A stretch of 64,000 nt of DNA from Scytonema tolypothrichoides VB-61278 (GTDB taxonomy: Bacteria; Cyanobacteriota; Cyanobacteriia; Cyanobacteriales; Nostocaceae): contig NZ_JXCA02000016.1 of NCBI RefSeq assembly GCF_000828085.3, positions 51,097-115,096 of the forward strand, written 5' to 3'. The notes under the pieces are model-generated. The model made no database searches. It was not told where the DNA came from and saw only the letters and a list, made by a program, of their open reading frames with translations. The translations under genes and the position numbers were made by a program. Positions within the stretch are counted from its first letter, which is position 1; every line of letters starts with the position of its first letter. Shown here piece after piece: positions 1-8,216 of the stretch.

Positions 1-1
1 C

Positions 2-256
2 CATAACACATCCCAAAATTGCTCTAACTGTGGCAAGAAAGTGAAAAAGTCTCTGTCTACCAGGACTCACGTCTGCCCACATTGCGGGTATGTGGCAGAC
101 AGAGACGTGAACGCCAGCATCAACATCTTGAGATTAGGTCTCAGTACCGTGGGGCACACGGGAACTTACGCTTGGGGAGATTTGCCCTCTTGGGCAGTTG
201 GGGCAACCCTGCTGTCTAATGGCGAGTCAACGAACCAAGAATCCCCGCTGCTTTAG
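2..256 (+). CDS. tnpB: TnpB (IS605 family), C-terminal end, cut by the window edge
   Basis: The frame is open from the left edge, so the gene starts outside the window. The visible 84 residues hold the C-terminal zinc finger of TnpB: two CxxC pairs (CSNC and CPHC) and then the conserved DRDVNASINIL segment, which carries the last RuvC-type aspartate. TnpB proteins are RNA-guided nucleases of IS200/IS605 transposons. The tail after the finger has low similarity to anything and ends in NQESPLL, as is common where the coding end overlaps the transposon right end. Whether the rest of the gene is intact cannot be seen. The first methionine-like codon (GTG at 41) is internal and not a start. Confidence 0.85.
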   Translation, partial: HNTSQNCSNCGKKVKKSLSTRTHVCPHCGYVADRDVNASINILRLGLSTVGHTGTYAWGDLPSWAVGATLLSNGESTNQESPLL

Positions 257-263
257 CACGGGG
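243..263 (+). other. Hairpin at the IS605-type right end
   Basis: The arms CCCCG and CGGGG, with an inner TGC/GCA pairing, overlap the tnpB stop codon. In this family the right end folds into a hairpin recognised by TnpA, and the same stretch forms the 3' part of the guide (omega) RNA. The role here is inferred from position and shape. Confidence 0.5.
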
Positions 264-267
264 AGTG

Positions 268-1287
268 TCAAAGGGGTATAGAGTAACCCATCGCAGCTTT
301 GACTTGATTGAGAGTTTGGTTGGCGATCGCCTCTGCTTTGTGCTTTCCATGCCGCAACACAGACTCCAGATAACCTTTGTCGTTCATCACCTCTTGATAT
401 TTTTCTTGGATAGGTTTAAGGGCTTCAATTGTCGTATCCGTTAACAAAGGTTTAAATTGTCCCCAGCCCATATCTTGACACTCAGCCGCTACCTCTTCCT
501 TCGTTTTTCCAGAAAGCAGCATATACAGTGTTAACAAATTGTTACTTTCTGGACGTTCTGGGTTGTCAAACTCCAAACCGCGAATCGGATCAGTTTTGCA
601 GCGCTTAATTTTTTTTGTAATCTCATCAGGTGAATCTAGCAAGTTGATGCGACTCAACTCAGACGGATCGGACTTGGACATTTTCTTCGTACCATCCGTT
701 AAACTCATCACCCTTGCACCTTCTTTGCGGATTAAAGGTTCTGGTAACTTCAGTACTGGCTGATTTGGTTTGGCAAATTGGTGATTAAATCTGTTGACAA
801 TATCTCGCGTCAGTTCCAAATGTTGCTTTTGATCTTCACCCACAGGCACTTTATCTGGTTGATAAAGCAAAATATCAGATGCCATCAGCACTGGGTAGTC
901 CAATAAGCCAACATTCACATTTTCTCCTTGTTTGACTGCTTTTTCCTTGAACTGGATCATGTCTTGCAGCCAATTGAGGGGCGTGATGCAGTTAAACAAC
1001 CAAGTCAGTTCACTGTGGGCAGAAACATGAGATTGCACAAAGATAGTAGAGTGGTTGAGATCAAGTCCGCAAGCCAGATATAAAGTAGCTAGAGTGTAGG
1101 TATTAGCTGCCAGCGTTGCTGGTTCGTGGGGCACAGTAATCGCGTGTAAATCAGCTATGAAGAGAAAATTTTCATATTGGCTTTGGATTTCTACCCAGTT
1201 GCGAATTGCACCCAAGTAGTTGCCTAAATGTAAATTGCCTGTTGGTTGAACTCCGGAAAGAACTCGTTGCCTACCCATAAACTCCAA
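268..1287 (-). CDS. trpS: Tryptophan--tRNA ligase
   Basis: Class I aminoacyl-tRNA synthetase that charges tRNA-Trp in the cytoplasm. The HIGH-like signature is the segment NLHLGN near residues 18-23, and KMSKS lies at residues 202-206. The length of about 336-339 residues is normal for bacterial TrpS. The second methionine (start at 1278, MGRQRVLSG) fits the family start better than the first. The gene ends just beside the IS605-type right end, so that insertion sits immediately downstream without touching the coding sequence. No partner gene is apparent on this strand. Confidence 0.97.
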   Translation of the reverse strand: MEFMGRQRVLSGVQPTGNLHLGNYLGAIRNWVEIQSQYENFLFIADLHAITVPHEPATLAANTYTLATLYLACGLDLNHSTIFVQSHVSAHSELTWLFNCITPLNWLQDMIQFKEKAVKQGENVNVGLLDYPVLMASDILLYQPDKVPVGEDQKQHLELTRDIVNRFNHQFAKPNQPVLKLPEPLIRKEGARVMSLTDGTKKMSKSDPSELSRINLLDSPDEITKKIKRCKTDPIRGLEFDNPERPESNNLLTLYMLLSGKTKEEVAAECQDMGWGQFKPLLTDTTIEALKPIQEKYQEVMNDKGYLESVLRHGKHKAEAIANQTLNQVKAAMGYSIPL

Positions 1288-1450
1288 TTATAGTATTTTT
1301 AAATCCGACAATAGCGGCTTTACAGCATGACTTCCATTGTTGCAGAAATTTTTTGACATTTCTTTATATTTCACGCAAATATAGGCAACGGTTGTTCTGG
1401 ATGTTTGATATGTTGCGTTATTAACTTGTTAAGATGATCTTGACTGTACA

Positions 1451-2783
1451 GTGACTCAAAGCAAACTATCACTGACCACCATTAGAAGCATGAAGCATCT
1501 GTCGGACTACAACTTCTTTGACCCTGAACTGCTTGTGTGCCCTTATGAATTCTACAAGTTAGCACAGGAGCAAGCACCAATTATGGAGCTACCTAGTCCC
1601 AATACTGACGCTAAGCTCTTCCTCGTTACGCGCTATGACTTGGTGATAGAAATTCTTAAAAATACAAAAGTCTTCTCTAGTAATTTCTCTACTTTACTGG
1701 CTGGCAAAGAAGAACAGGATCCCCAGTTGCAGAAAATTTCTGCTCAAGGCTGGCCTCAGATGAACACCTTGCTGACGGCAGATCCGCCAGAACACGAGCG
1801 ATTCCGAACACTGGTGAATAAGGCATTCAGCTCGTCGCGTGTCAACAAAATGCATGACTTGATTGAGCAGATTGTTGATGAACTCATTGACAGTTTCATC
1901 GATAAGAGCAAGTGTGAGTTTGTCAGTGAGTTTGCCGTACCCTTACCGCTCAAAGTTATTGCTCAGCAGTTAGGTGTGCCGCAGGCAGATCTGCCAAAGT
2001 TCAAACAATGGTCTGATTCTTTTATTGCGCGCCTAAGCCATATGCTCTCTAGAGAGCAGGAGATCGAGTGTGCTAAAGATGTGCTTGCTTTCCAGCATTA
2101 TTTTCATGATGTCATAGAGTCACGCCGAAAACAGCCTCAGGATGATTTGATCACAGACTTGGTACAGGCGGAGGTGGCTTTTGAGCGATCGCTCGACACT
2201 GCTGAACTGCTGAGTATAATTCAGCAAATACTAGTGGCAGGCAATGAGACTGTTACTAGTGCGATCTGCCGAAGGCAGCAGCGAAGCTATCGCAGGTGGG
2301 ATGTTGTTGCTGACAAAGAATCCCCAGCAGATGAAGTTGCTACAAACAGATCTTTCCCAGGTAGAGAACTTTGTTGAAGAAGTTCTACGAATGGAAAGTC
2401 CGACTGCGGGGATGTGGCGAGTTGTGACGCAAGATACAAAACTAGAAGACGTTGATCTCAAAGCTGGGTCTTTGGTCATGATCCGCTTCGATGCTTCTAA
2501 CCGCGACCCCATAAAATTTCCAGAGGGTGAGCGTTTCGACGTGCGCCGCCATAATGCCAGTAACCACCTATCTTTTGGTTATGGCATTCATTATTGTTTG
2601 GGCGCTATGCTTGCTGGCAAGGAAATGCAGATCGCCTATGAGCGGTTGCTGCTACGGATTAAGAACATCCGCTTGGCACAAGATGATTACCAGTACTTGC
2701 CGAACATACTCATGCGGGGACTTAAGCACCTCTATATTGAGTTCGACAAGGTAGCAGTTGAACAAAGTGAAACCCAACATTAA
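1451..2783 (+). pseudogene. Cytochrome P450, frameshifted by a 25-bp repeat in a HIP1 site
   Basis: The 5' part carries the N-terminal half and the I-helix motif AGNETVT (about residue 262). The 3' part, in the next frame, carries ExxR (EVLR) and the heme-binding loop FGYGIHYCLG with its cysteine ligand. The break falls exactly at 2267-2291, where 25 extra bases split a HIP1 octamer. Deleting them gives TSAIAGGMLLL across the joint and one frame of 435 codons, normal for a soluble bacterial P450. It would be a monooxygenase of unknown substrate. The start is GTG at 1451 or ATG at 1490. As it stands the protein would end 36 codons after the insertion (stop 2375-2377), before the heme loop, so it should be inactive. 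There are no redox-partner genes nearby. Confidence 0.92.
2261..2293. repeat. SDR5-like element inside HIP1
   Basis: HIP1 halves (GCGAT and ATCGC) flank two small hairpins: CTGCC-GAA-GGCAG, one spacer base, then AGC-GAA-GCT. The net insertion relative to GCGATCGC is 25 bp. This matches the description of SDR5 small dispersed repeats, reported only inside HIP1 octamers in Nostoc relatives. It lies within and disrupts the P450. Confidence 0.85.
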
Positions 2784-2854
2784 AATGAGTTTTGTAATGA
2801 GTCTATTTTTTCATCTGTCTACAGAATGAAAAACAAAAACATTTTTTCTTGATT

Positions 2855-3142
2855 CTATTTTTGTTGAAGCCATTCAATCAAGGGTCTTAGCGTTCCCGGT
2901 AGCGCAGCTTCACTCACCGTGACTGTGTGTTCTCTTCCTTCCTCTTCTATTGTTAGCTTGTACTGAAAGCGGTCAGGTTGTGTCGCAGAAGCTGTGATCT
3001 TTTCGGGTAGATTGAAGAAATCTGCGGCTTCTACTAATCGCGGTAGTTGATCAGCTTCATTTGCCGCAATGTTTGCCGTATCTACAGTTTTTTTTCTACT
3101 TATCCCTGCAAAACCACCCGTGCGTTCAAATGATATCCGCAT
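2855..3142 (-). CDS. Emfourin-like inhibitor of M4 metalloprotease
   Basis: A 95-residue protein beginning MRISFERTGGFAGI, with a central DADFFNL-like segment (EAADFFNLPEK) and a final DALPGTLRPLIEWL-type stretch (ALPGTLRPLIEWLQQK). That is the pattern of emfourin, the proteinaceous inhibitor of protealysin-like proteases. There is no signal peptide, so it is cytoplasmic. It lies directly downstream of the protealysin-like gene on the same strand with a gap of about 175 bp, the usual protease-inhibitor order. The inferred role is to hold the protease inactive inside the cell. The family call rests on remembered similarity and on the neighbour. Confidence 0.8.
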   Translation of the reverse strand: MRISFERTGGFAGISRKKTVDTANIAANEADQLPRLVEAADFFNLPEKITASATQPDRFQYKLTIEEEGREHTVTVSEAALPGTLRPLIEWLQQK

Positions 3143-3316
3143 TTTCTTGCTCTCCGTCTTGCTATGTCTTGCAAGAATGAATAAAAACTGGGAGGGTCAT
3201 AACATATTTCCCAGTTTATCAAGAAAGATAACAGTCAATGATGAGTTATCATTCATTACAACAGTCAACAGTTATCAAGCAACTGTTAAAACTTTGATGA
3301 TTCATAATTCATCCTC

Positions 3317-4396
3317 TTAGAGAACTCCTACTTTTTGCCAAGCATTTTGCACTGCTTTTTGTTCTTTACTTCCTTGATCGTAAAGTTCTCCAGCAACTTT
3401 GATAGTGATATTAGCAGCCTGTTTAAAATTGGCTTTGGATTTTAGGCGATCGCGTAAAGTAATGTACCAGATTTTCCCAGCTTTTTCCCAGGCATAGCCG
3501 CCAATTTCCACCGCCGCTAGATAAAAGGCGTGATTGGGAATACCTGAGTTGATATGTACTCCGCCATTATCATCCGTACCAGTGTATTTGTTTTTCATAT
3601 GCGCTGGTTGGGGGTCTTTGCCCAGTAGTGGATCATCATACGCTGTTCCAGGCGCTTTCATTGAGCGAATGCCAATGCCTTTTGTCTTGGGTGTCAATAG
3701 ACCTTCCCCAATGATCCAGTCTGCCTGATCTGCGGTCTGATTTTTGACTCGCTGTTTGACAAGAGAGCCAAAAACATCAGAAAATGACTCATTGAGTGCC
3801 CCAGGTTCTTCAAAATAGATGAGACCAGCTTCATGCTGAGTCACCCCATGAGTTAACTCATGCCCGATGACATCTATAGATTTGGTAAAGCATTGAAATA
3901 TTTCTCCGTCACCATCACCGTAAACCATTTGGTCGCCATTCCAAAAGGCGTTATCATATTTAACGTTGTAATGCACGGTAGAATCTAAACGCAGTCCCTT
4001 GTCATCAACAGAATTGCGCTCAAAAACCTCTTTGAACAAGTCATAAGTTGCACCAGCCGCATCATAGGCTTCATTGACCGCCGTATCTTGACTTGGGGGA
4101 TCGCCTTCTCCACGTACGAGTACGCCAGGAAGTTGTTCACTATTTTTCGCATCAAAGATAGTACGACGCTTCTGACCAGGAGAAACCGCAAAATTCACAG
4201 CACCTGCTACGTTCCGCCGTCCACGAAATTGTGCCGAAACATTTAATGTGCGAAACGCCCACTCACGCTGCTGTTGGTTACCATTCACTGCAACGTGTTC
4301 CAGCATATGAGGTGGAACAATACAACAGATGGGGCATCTAGTGTCAAGTAGATGCTCACACTCAGACATAACAGATTTTTTCTTTTTTCGAGCCAT
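3317..4396 (-). CDS. Protealysin-like M4 metallopeptidase
   Basis: Thermolysin-family zinc protease of 359 residues. The zinc site is HELTH (residues 179-183) with the third ligand in NESFSD (Glu203). The HINSG segment near residue 280 carries the proton-donor histidine. The short N-terminal propeptide has the CIVPPHML segment, matching the conserved PPxxL motif of protealysin-type precursors rather than the long thermolysin propeptide. No signal peptide is visible: the N-terminus is lysine-rich and carries several cysteines. A cytoplasmic precursor, or export by a non-Sec route, is therefore likely. The inhibitor gene follows downstream. Confidence 0.92.
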   Translation of the reverse strand: MARKKKKSVMSECEHLLDTRCPICCIVPPHMLEHVAVNGNQQQREWAFRTLNVSAQFRGRRNVAGAVNFAVSPGQKRRTIFDAKNSEQLPGVLVRGEGDPPSQDTAVNEAYDAAGATYDLFKEVFERNSVDDKGLRLDSTVHYNVKYDNAFWNGDQMVYGDGDGEIFQCFTKSIDVIGHELTHGVTQHEAGLIYFEEPGALNESFSDVFGSLVKQRVKNQTADQADWIIGEGLLTPKTKGIGIRSMKAPGTAYDDPLLGKDPQPAHMKNKYTGTDDNGGVHINSGIPNHAFYLAAVEIGGYAWEKAGKIWYITLRDRLKSKANFKQAANITIKVAGELYDQGSKEQKAVQNAWQKVGVL

Positions 4397-4830
4397 CTTT
4401 AAAAATTTCTCCTTTTTCAGATAAGTAATGCCAAACAGTGTCTCTTACTCTATACAACAACCAGCAGAGTCATCATTCCAAACGGGAAGATCAAGCAAAG
4501 TCATCGCAAACAGTCTACAAGAGCATTTTTCAGTGTTGGCTTACTCATTCGGGTAACATAAGCGCGAATACCAGTGTCAAAATTAGTATTCCTGGCAAAC
4601 GCTTTTCCGGTAACTAGCTATTTTATGAGAATTTCCACTGATATTTCCACTTAATAATAATGGTTTATTTAAGACTGAGTTCTTTTTGATGCAAATATTC
4701 TCAAAAATAAAAAATTGTAGATAGGAGATATCAGCAGTAAAAATCTAGACCAAAATCATAAGATTGTTTAACATAATAAAAGACCCCACTAAATTGTGTG
4801 TGGTTGTGTGTTGTAAAACTTGGTTGATTC

Positions 4831-4873
4831 ATGGTCAGGGGGTTAAATCCCTCGTGACCATTTTGTTTTTTAT
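4831..4873 (+). terminator. Terminator-like hairpin with T-tract
   Basis: A seven-base perfect outer stem (ATGGTCA/TGACCAT), a partial GGG/CCC inner stem, then TTTTGTTTTTT. No plus-strand gene lies just upstream, so its transcript is unknown. It also resembles the 3' half of a tRNA, but no complete cloverleaf is present. Confidence 0.3.
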
Positions 4874-5075
4874 GTCATACTCATAACCTTTAACTATTCC
4901 CACACATAATTATTTAAAAAAATTATTTTCAAAGTCATTAATTATGCCTTTATACTGAAAAAATGTTATTGTAGATACAATTCATTCATGTATTGAGTAT
5001 TTTAGATATAAGACTCCTATTTGATTTTTGAAAAGAATTTGTACGTATAATTTTATTCCTTCTTAAGAGTTAAGC

Positions 5076-5112
5076 GTTCCCTGTTCCCTGTTCCCTGTTC
5101 CCTGTTCCCTGT
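5076..5112. repeat. STRR heptamer tract (GTTCCCT)n
   Basis: Five perfect tandem copies of GTTCCCT. Heptameric short tandem repeats of this kind are characteristic of heterocystous cyanobacteria. Related tracts occur at 28066-28112, 38296-38455 and 47112-47186. Confidence 0.9.
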
Positions 5113-5188
5113 AAATATTTAATTCTCTTCCCACTTTATTGTCTATATAGTTATATATAAATGAAATCTCAATTATTAGAATTAATTT

Positions 5189-6241
5189 TTAATTGAGAGA
5201 AACTACCCCACGGAAGGAATGAAGTATATGAAAAAACTTATTGAAATTAAAACTTCTGGGGTCAATTCTTTGACCGGAACGGTCTACATCTCGATGGGTT
5301 GTAATCCTCTGATCCGGAACATTACTTTGAGCTAGAAGCCAAGCCAGAGATTGATATTGAGCTTCTGTATAGCCGGTGTGAGTAGGTTCGTTATTCATGA
5401 CACCAGATGGCGGTGTTTCTAAACTGACGTGATAAGCAAAATTATTCACAGATGGAGGAAGGTGAGAATTGGTCTGCACAGTTTCTGCACCAAATGGTCC
5501 ATCAAACACCGAATGCGCTGCACCAAACGCTCGCTTTTCTGGCGGGACTATGTAAACAACTGTCCCATCTAGCTTAATCATGGCGTGGTAGCTTGCTTGA
5601 ACATTATTATCATCGTGAGGAGTCTGAAAAAAATTCATCACACTGGAGGCTGGTGCAGCAGTTTCATGAAGTACTATGATTGGTGAATTATTAACAGGTT
5701 GACCATTAATATCTGTTGCAAACCGCTCTCCAAAGTTAGTTGGGTTTGCCCAAGCAATCTCATACCTAGGTTTATAAGCCCTAAAAGCTGCAGTGGTTTT
5801 GACTGGGGAAATACGAGCTTTTTGCAATTGGCTCTTTTGATTGCTCTTGTGTTGAGGTTGAGACGTTGAATTTTTACCAGACGGAGTTGTCTTTGGATTT
5901 GGCGTTTTTGTTTGAGGTGCGGGTTGACTCTTTTGGTTACTCTTTTGTTGAGGTTGAGATGTTGAATTTTGACCAGACAGATTTGTTTCCGGAATTAAGG
6001 CTGGGGTTTTGACTTGGCTGGGTGATTTTGACTTTTGACTAGATAGATCAGTCTGTGGATTTGCAGTTAGTGGTTTAACATGAGGTTGAAAGTTGGAATA
6101 GTCACTAGAAATAGTGCTTTGTGGATGTGATGTTGTCTTCTCCTGCCAAAACTCGCTTTTTCCAATAAGCAGCCCCAATACCAGACCAACAAACACCAGA
6201 ATAACTAGGTGCCATCTAGTTGTCTTTACCTTAAATTTCAT
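5189..6241 (-). CDS. Membrane-anchored N-acetylmuramoyl-L-alanine amidase (Amidase_2 fold)
   Basis: Residues 1-30 form a positively charged start and one transmembrane segment (LVILVFVGLVLGLLIG), so the protein is probably anchored and faces the periplasm. A linker of about 130 residues rich in S/Q/K/P/T follows. It contains a near-repeat pair, SGQNSTSQPQQKSNQKSQ and SGKNSTSQPQHKSNQKSQ. The C-terminal domain (about residues 180-335) is Amidase_2/PGRP-like, with IVLHET supplying the first zinc histidine, SYHAMI, and TTHRDVDRSG with the later ligands. It should cleave the stem peptide from peptidoglycan glycan strands. It is isolated from its neighbours, and no regulator is obvious. Confidence 0.88.
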   Translation of the reverse strand: MKFKVKTTRWHLVILVFVGLVLGLLIGKSEFWQEKTTSHPQSTISSDYSNFQPHVKPLTANPQTDLSSQKSKSPSQVKTPALIPETNLSGQNSTSQPQQKSNQKSQPAPQTKTPNPKTTPSGKNSTSQPQHKSNQKSQLQKARISPVKTTAAFRAYKPRYEIAWANPTNFGERFATDINGQPVNNSPIIVLHETAAPASSVMNFFQTPHDDNNVQASYHAMIKLDGTVVYIVPPEKRAFGAAHSVFDGPFGAETVQTNSHLPPSVNNFAYHVSLETPPSGVMNNEPTHTGYTEAQYQSLAWLLAQSNVPDQRITTHRDVDRSGQRIDPRSFNFNKFFHILHSFRGVVSLN

Positions 6242-6790
6242 TTTTCTAACGATTTTGATAAATATTTTTTATTTCAATTGAAGTAATTTTCAATTGCAAA
6301 AAATAAGTTTGAATATGGTTTATAAATACACAATGACATACAAAATATTTATCTGTCTAGAGGTTTTTTTCCTAAAAATGCTGGGATCATGTCGGTTTTG
6401 CAAATACAGCGCTTTGCATCTTATACCAAGTTGCATTCAAACAGCGAATCTGTCCGTAGCGAGTGGAACTTAGTGGAATGCAGCAATCTCCCGTAACTCA
6501 GATCTTGCACCTCTACGTGAGCACACCTTGAACTCAAGTACCCGGAGGGAAGCCCTCCGGGTATCTCCTGCACCAGACGCACTCGCGTTCGGGGGTAACT
6601 CCTTCGCCCGGAGGGCACGGCTTGAGGCCGAACGGAGACGCTGCGCGTTAGCCTTCTGGCGTGCGTAAAGCGCATACGCAATCGACGGGAAACGGAGCCA
6701 CTGCAGTGGACGGGTCTCCCGGCTTGAAGCAAGTGGCGTCCAAGACTGGGACCCCCTCACCGCCTCCGGCGTCTACAAGGCTAATAGCTT

Positions 6791-6939
6791 AAGTCCGTTA
6801 CAACTCAAATCTTGCACCAGTATCAACAACGAGGCAGAGCCTCGATATCTCGTTCCCAGGCTGAGCCTGGGAACGAGGGTTGGGAGGCGAAGCCTCCCGA
6901 TTATTGAGAATGCTGCAAGATCTGAGTTTTAACGGACTT
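6791..6939. mobile_element. MITE with AAGTCCGTT ends
   Basis: Imperfect terminal inverted repeats: AAGTCCGTT-ACAACTC-AA-ATCTTGCA at the left and its complement ending AACGGACTT at the right, 149 bp apart. No coding capacity. Two perfect palindromes (6849-6877, 6882-6898) are nested inside. Confidence 0.6.
6849..6877. repeat. 29-bp perfect palindrome (CTCGTTCCCAGGCT arms)
   Basis: Fourteen-base arms CTCGTTCCCAGGCT and AGCCTGGGAACGAG flank a single G. It is a dispersed palindrome commonly seen in filamentous cyanobacteria and here sits inside a larger MITE. Confidence 0.8.
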
Positions 6940-7008
6940 GAACTTTGAGCCAAGAAATAAATTTCTTGGCGGATGAAAATGATGGTGCAAGATCTCAGGT
7001 AACCACCT

Positions 7009-8024
7009 CTAGTTCTGAGTGCCAATGTTGTTGCACAGAGTTTTATCGCTACCGCTAACATGGCGATTTGTCCGCAAGTGACCCCGCATTATATCACAAT
7101 CGCGTTTCACAAGATTATCAAAATCTAAATTAGATAAAATAGAATTGAAATCCCACAAAATCACTGTGTTGTCAGAACTCGCAGAAGCTAAGGTCTTGCC
7201 ATCTGGGCTGAAAGCTACGCTTATGACCGCATCGCTATGCCCCATGAGGGTGGTCTTTTCTTTGCCTGTAGCTACATCCCACAGTTTTATGGTCTTGTCC
7301 CAACTAGCAGAAGCTAAGGTTTTACCATCTGGGCTGAATGCTACGCTAGAAACCGGATCGTTATGCCCCATGTCGGTGGTCTTTTCTTCGCCTGTAAAAA
7401 TATCCCACAGTTTGATGATCCCGTCAGCACTAGCAGAAGCTAAGGTCTTGCCATCTTGGCTGACACTTACGCTAATGACTGGATTGGTATGCTTTTCTAA
7501 GCGATTATACTCTTTGACTCCGTAAACTGCCTGTTGCAACAACGTAGATATAGCCCTAGTTCGCTGAGAATCAAGATTGACCCAAAAAGCTGCTTGTTTG
7601 ATTTGCTTTGCTGCATTTATCCCTACTTTTCGCGCATCAATTTCTTTACCTGAAGCAAACAGTTTTTGGGAGGATGTTAAAAGAGCATCGATCGCTTGTT
7701 TTCTTTGTTGTTCCATTTGCCACAAACCGAACCCAGCCGGTACAAGTAGAATAGAAACTACCACCAAGCCAGAGGTGAGTAGTCTAAATTCGCGCTGCTT
7801 GCGTTCGTCTTCTTGTTGACGCAGGAAATCGCGCCGTGCAATACTCGCTTCTATGAATTGATTTTCTAAACTCTCTGGTTTGGCAAATAAAATATGGCTT
7901 TCGCTGTTTCGCAACTATCTGCACCAAGTTTTTTTGCTGCTTCCTCTGCTGCTTTATCTCCGAGTTTGAGTAGATAAGGTAAGAAAGGAGAAATAAGCTT
8001 AGTTAGAACAATAACATCTATCAT
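7009..8024 (-). pseudogene. STAND-ATPase WD40 protein with its middle deleted
   Basis: From 8024 the frame reads MIDVIVLTKLISPFLPYLLK and continues through LGDKAAEEAAKKLGADSCETAKAIF. That is the start of large cyanobacterial STAND/WD40 proteins. It then runs into a stop. In another frame the C-terminal third follows: FIEAS-type linker, one membrane-like segment (LVVVSILLVPAGFGLW), three WD40 repeats (each with SPDGKTLASAS and IKLWD-like ends) and the conserved tail with SDKTLCNNIGTQ. The NTPase core (Walker A/B) is missing. One internal deletion that also shifted frame explains this. Such proteins act as NTPase switches in defence or signalling; this copy is dead. Confidence 0.85.
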
Positions 8025-8216
8025 TAGTAAGAGATTTTACTGGGCATAGATTGTACTATTTCAATCTACACCTGCGTAAGTTGTGCTTCTGGAAAAGTTG
8101 TACCAATTTTTCTCAATTTGATGGGCGGCTTTTTCGACCTTTGCAGCGTCGTCTTCTCTAGACACACCTTAAAATGAAAAGAAGTATAGCCCAATAAGTT
8201 CATTAATTCTTTATCT

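Larger units (their letters stand above)
4397..5188. other. Gene-free gap with one hairpin and a heptamer tract
   Basis: AT-rich, with no plausible gene. At 4831-4861 the arms ATGGTCA/TGACCAT enclose an inner G/C pairing and are followed by a T-rich run on the plus strand, so it is terminator-like. At 5076-5112 there are five tandem GTTCCCT units. Confidence 0.6.
6421..7008. repeat. Palindrome-rich gap made of nested small repeats
   Basis: There is no credible gene; the open frames here are low-complexity translations of repeats. Palindromes visible by eye include ACCCGGAGG/CCTCCGGGT (6540-6562), CCACTGCAGTGG near 6700, a 14-bp-arm palindrome at 6849-6877 and GGGAGGC/GCCTCCC at 6882-6898. 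Ends of the AGATCTTGCA type occur near 6496 and 6985 in opposite orientation. Confidence 0.8.

Noticed and set aside
4831..4873. tRNA gene or tRNA 3' half
   Set aside because: The GGTTAAATCC stretch and terminal ACCA look tRNA-like, but no D-arm, anticodon arm or proper acceptor partner can be built. A terminator-like hairpin explains it better.
6421..7061. Open frames of about 90-100 codons on the minus strand
   Set aside because: They are translations of nested palindromes, with Arg/Ser-biased composition and no homology-like pattern.
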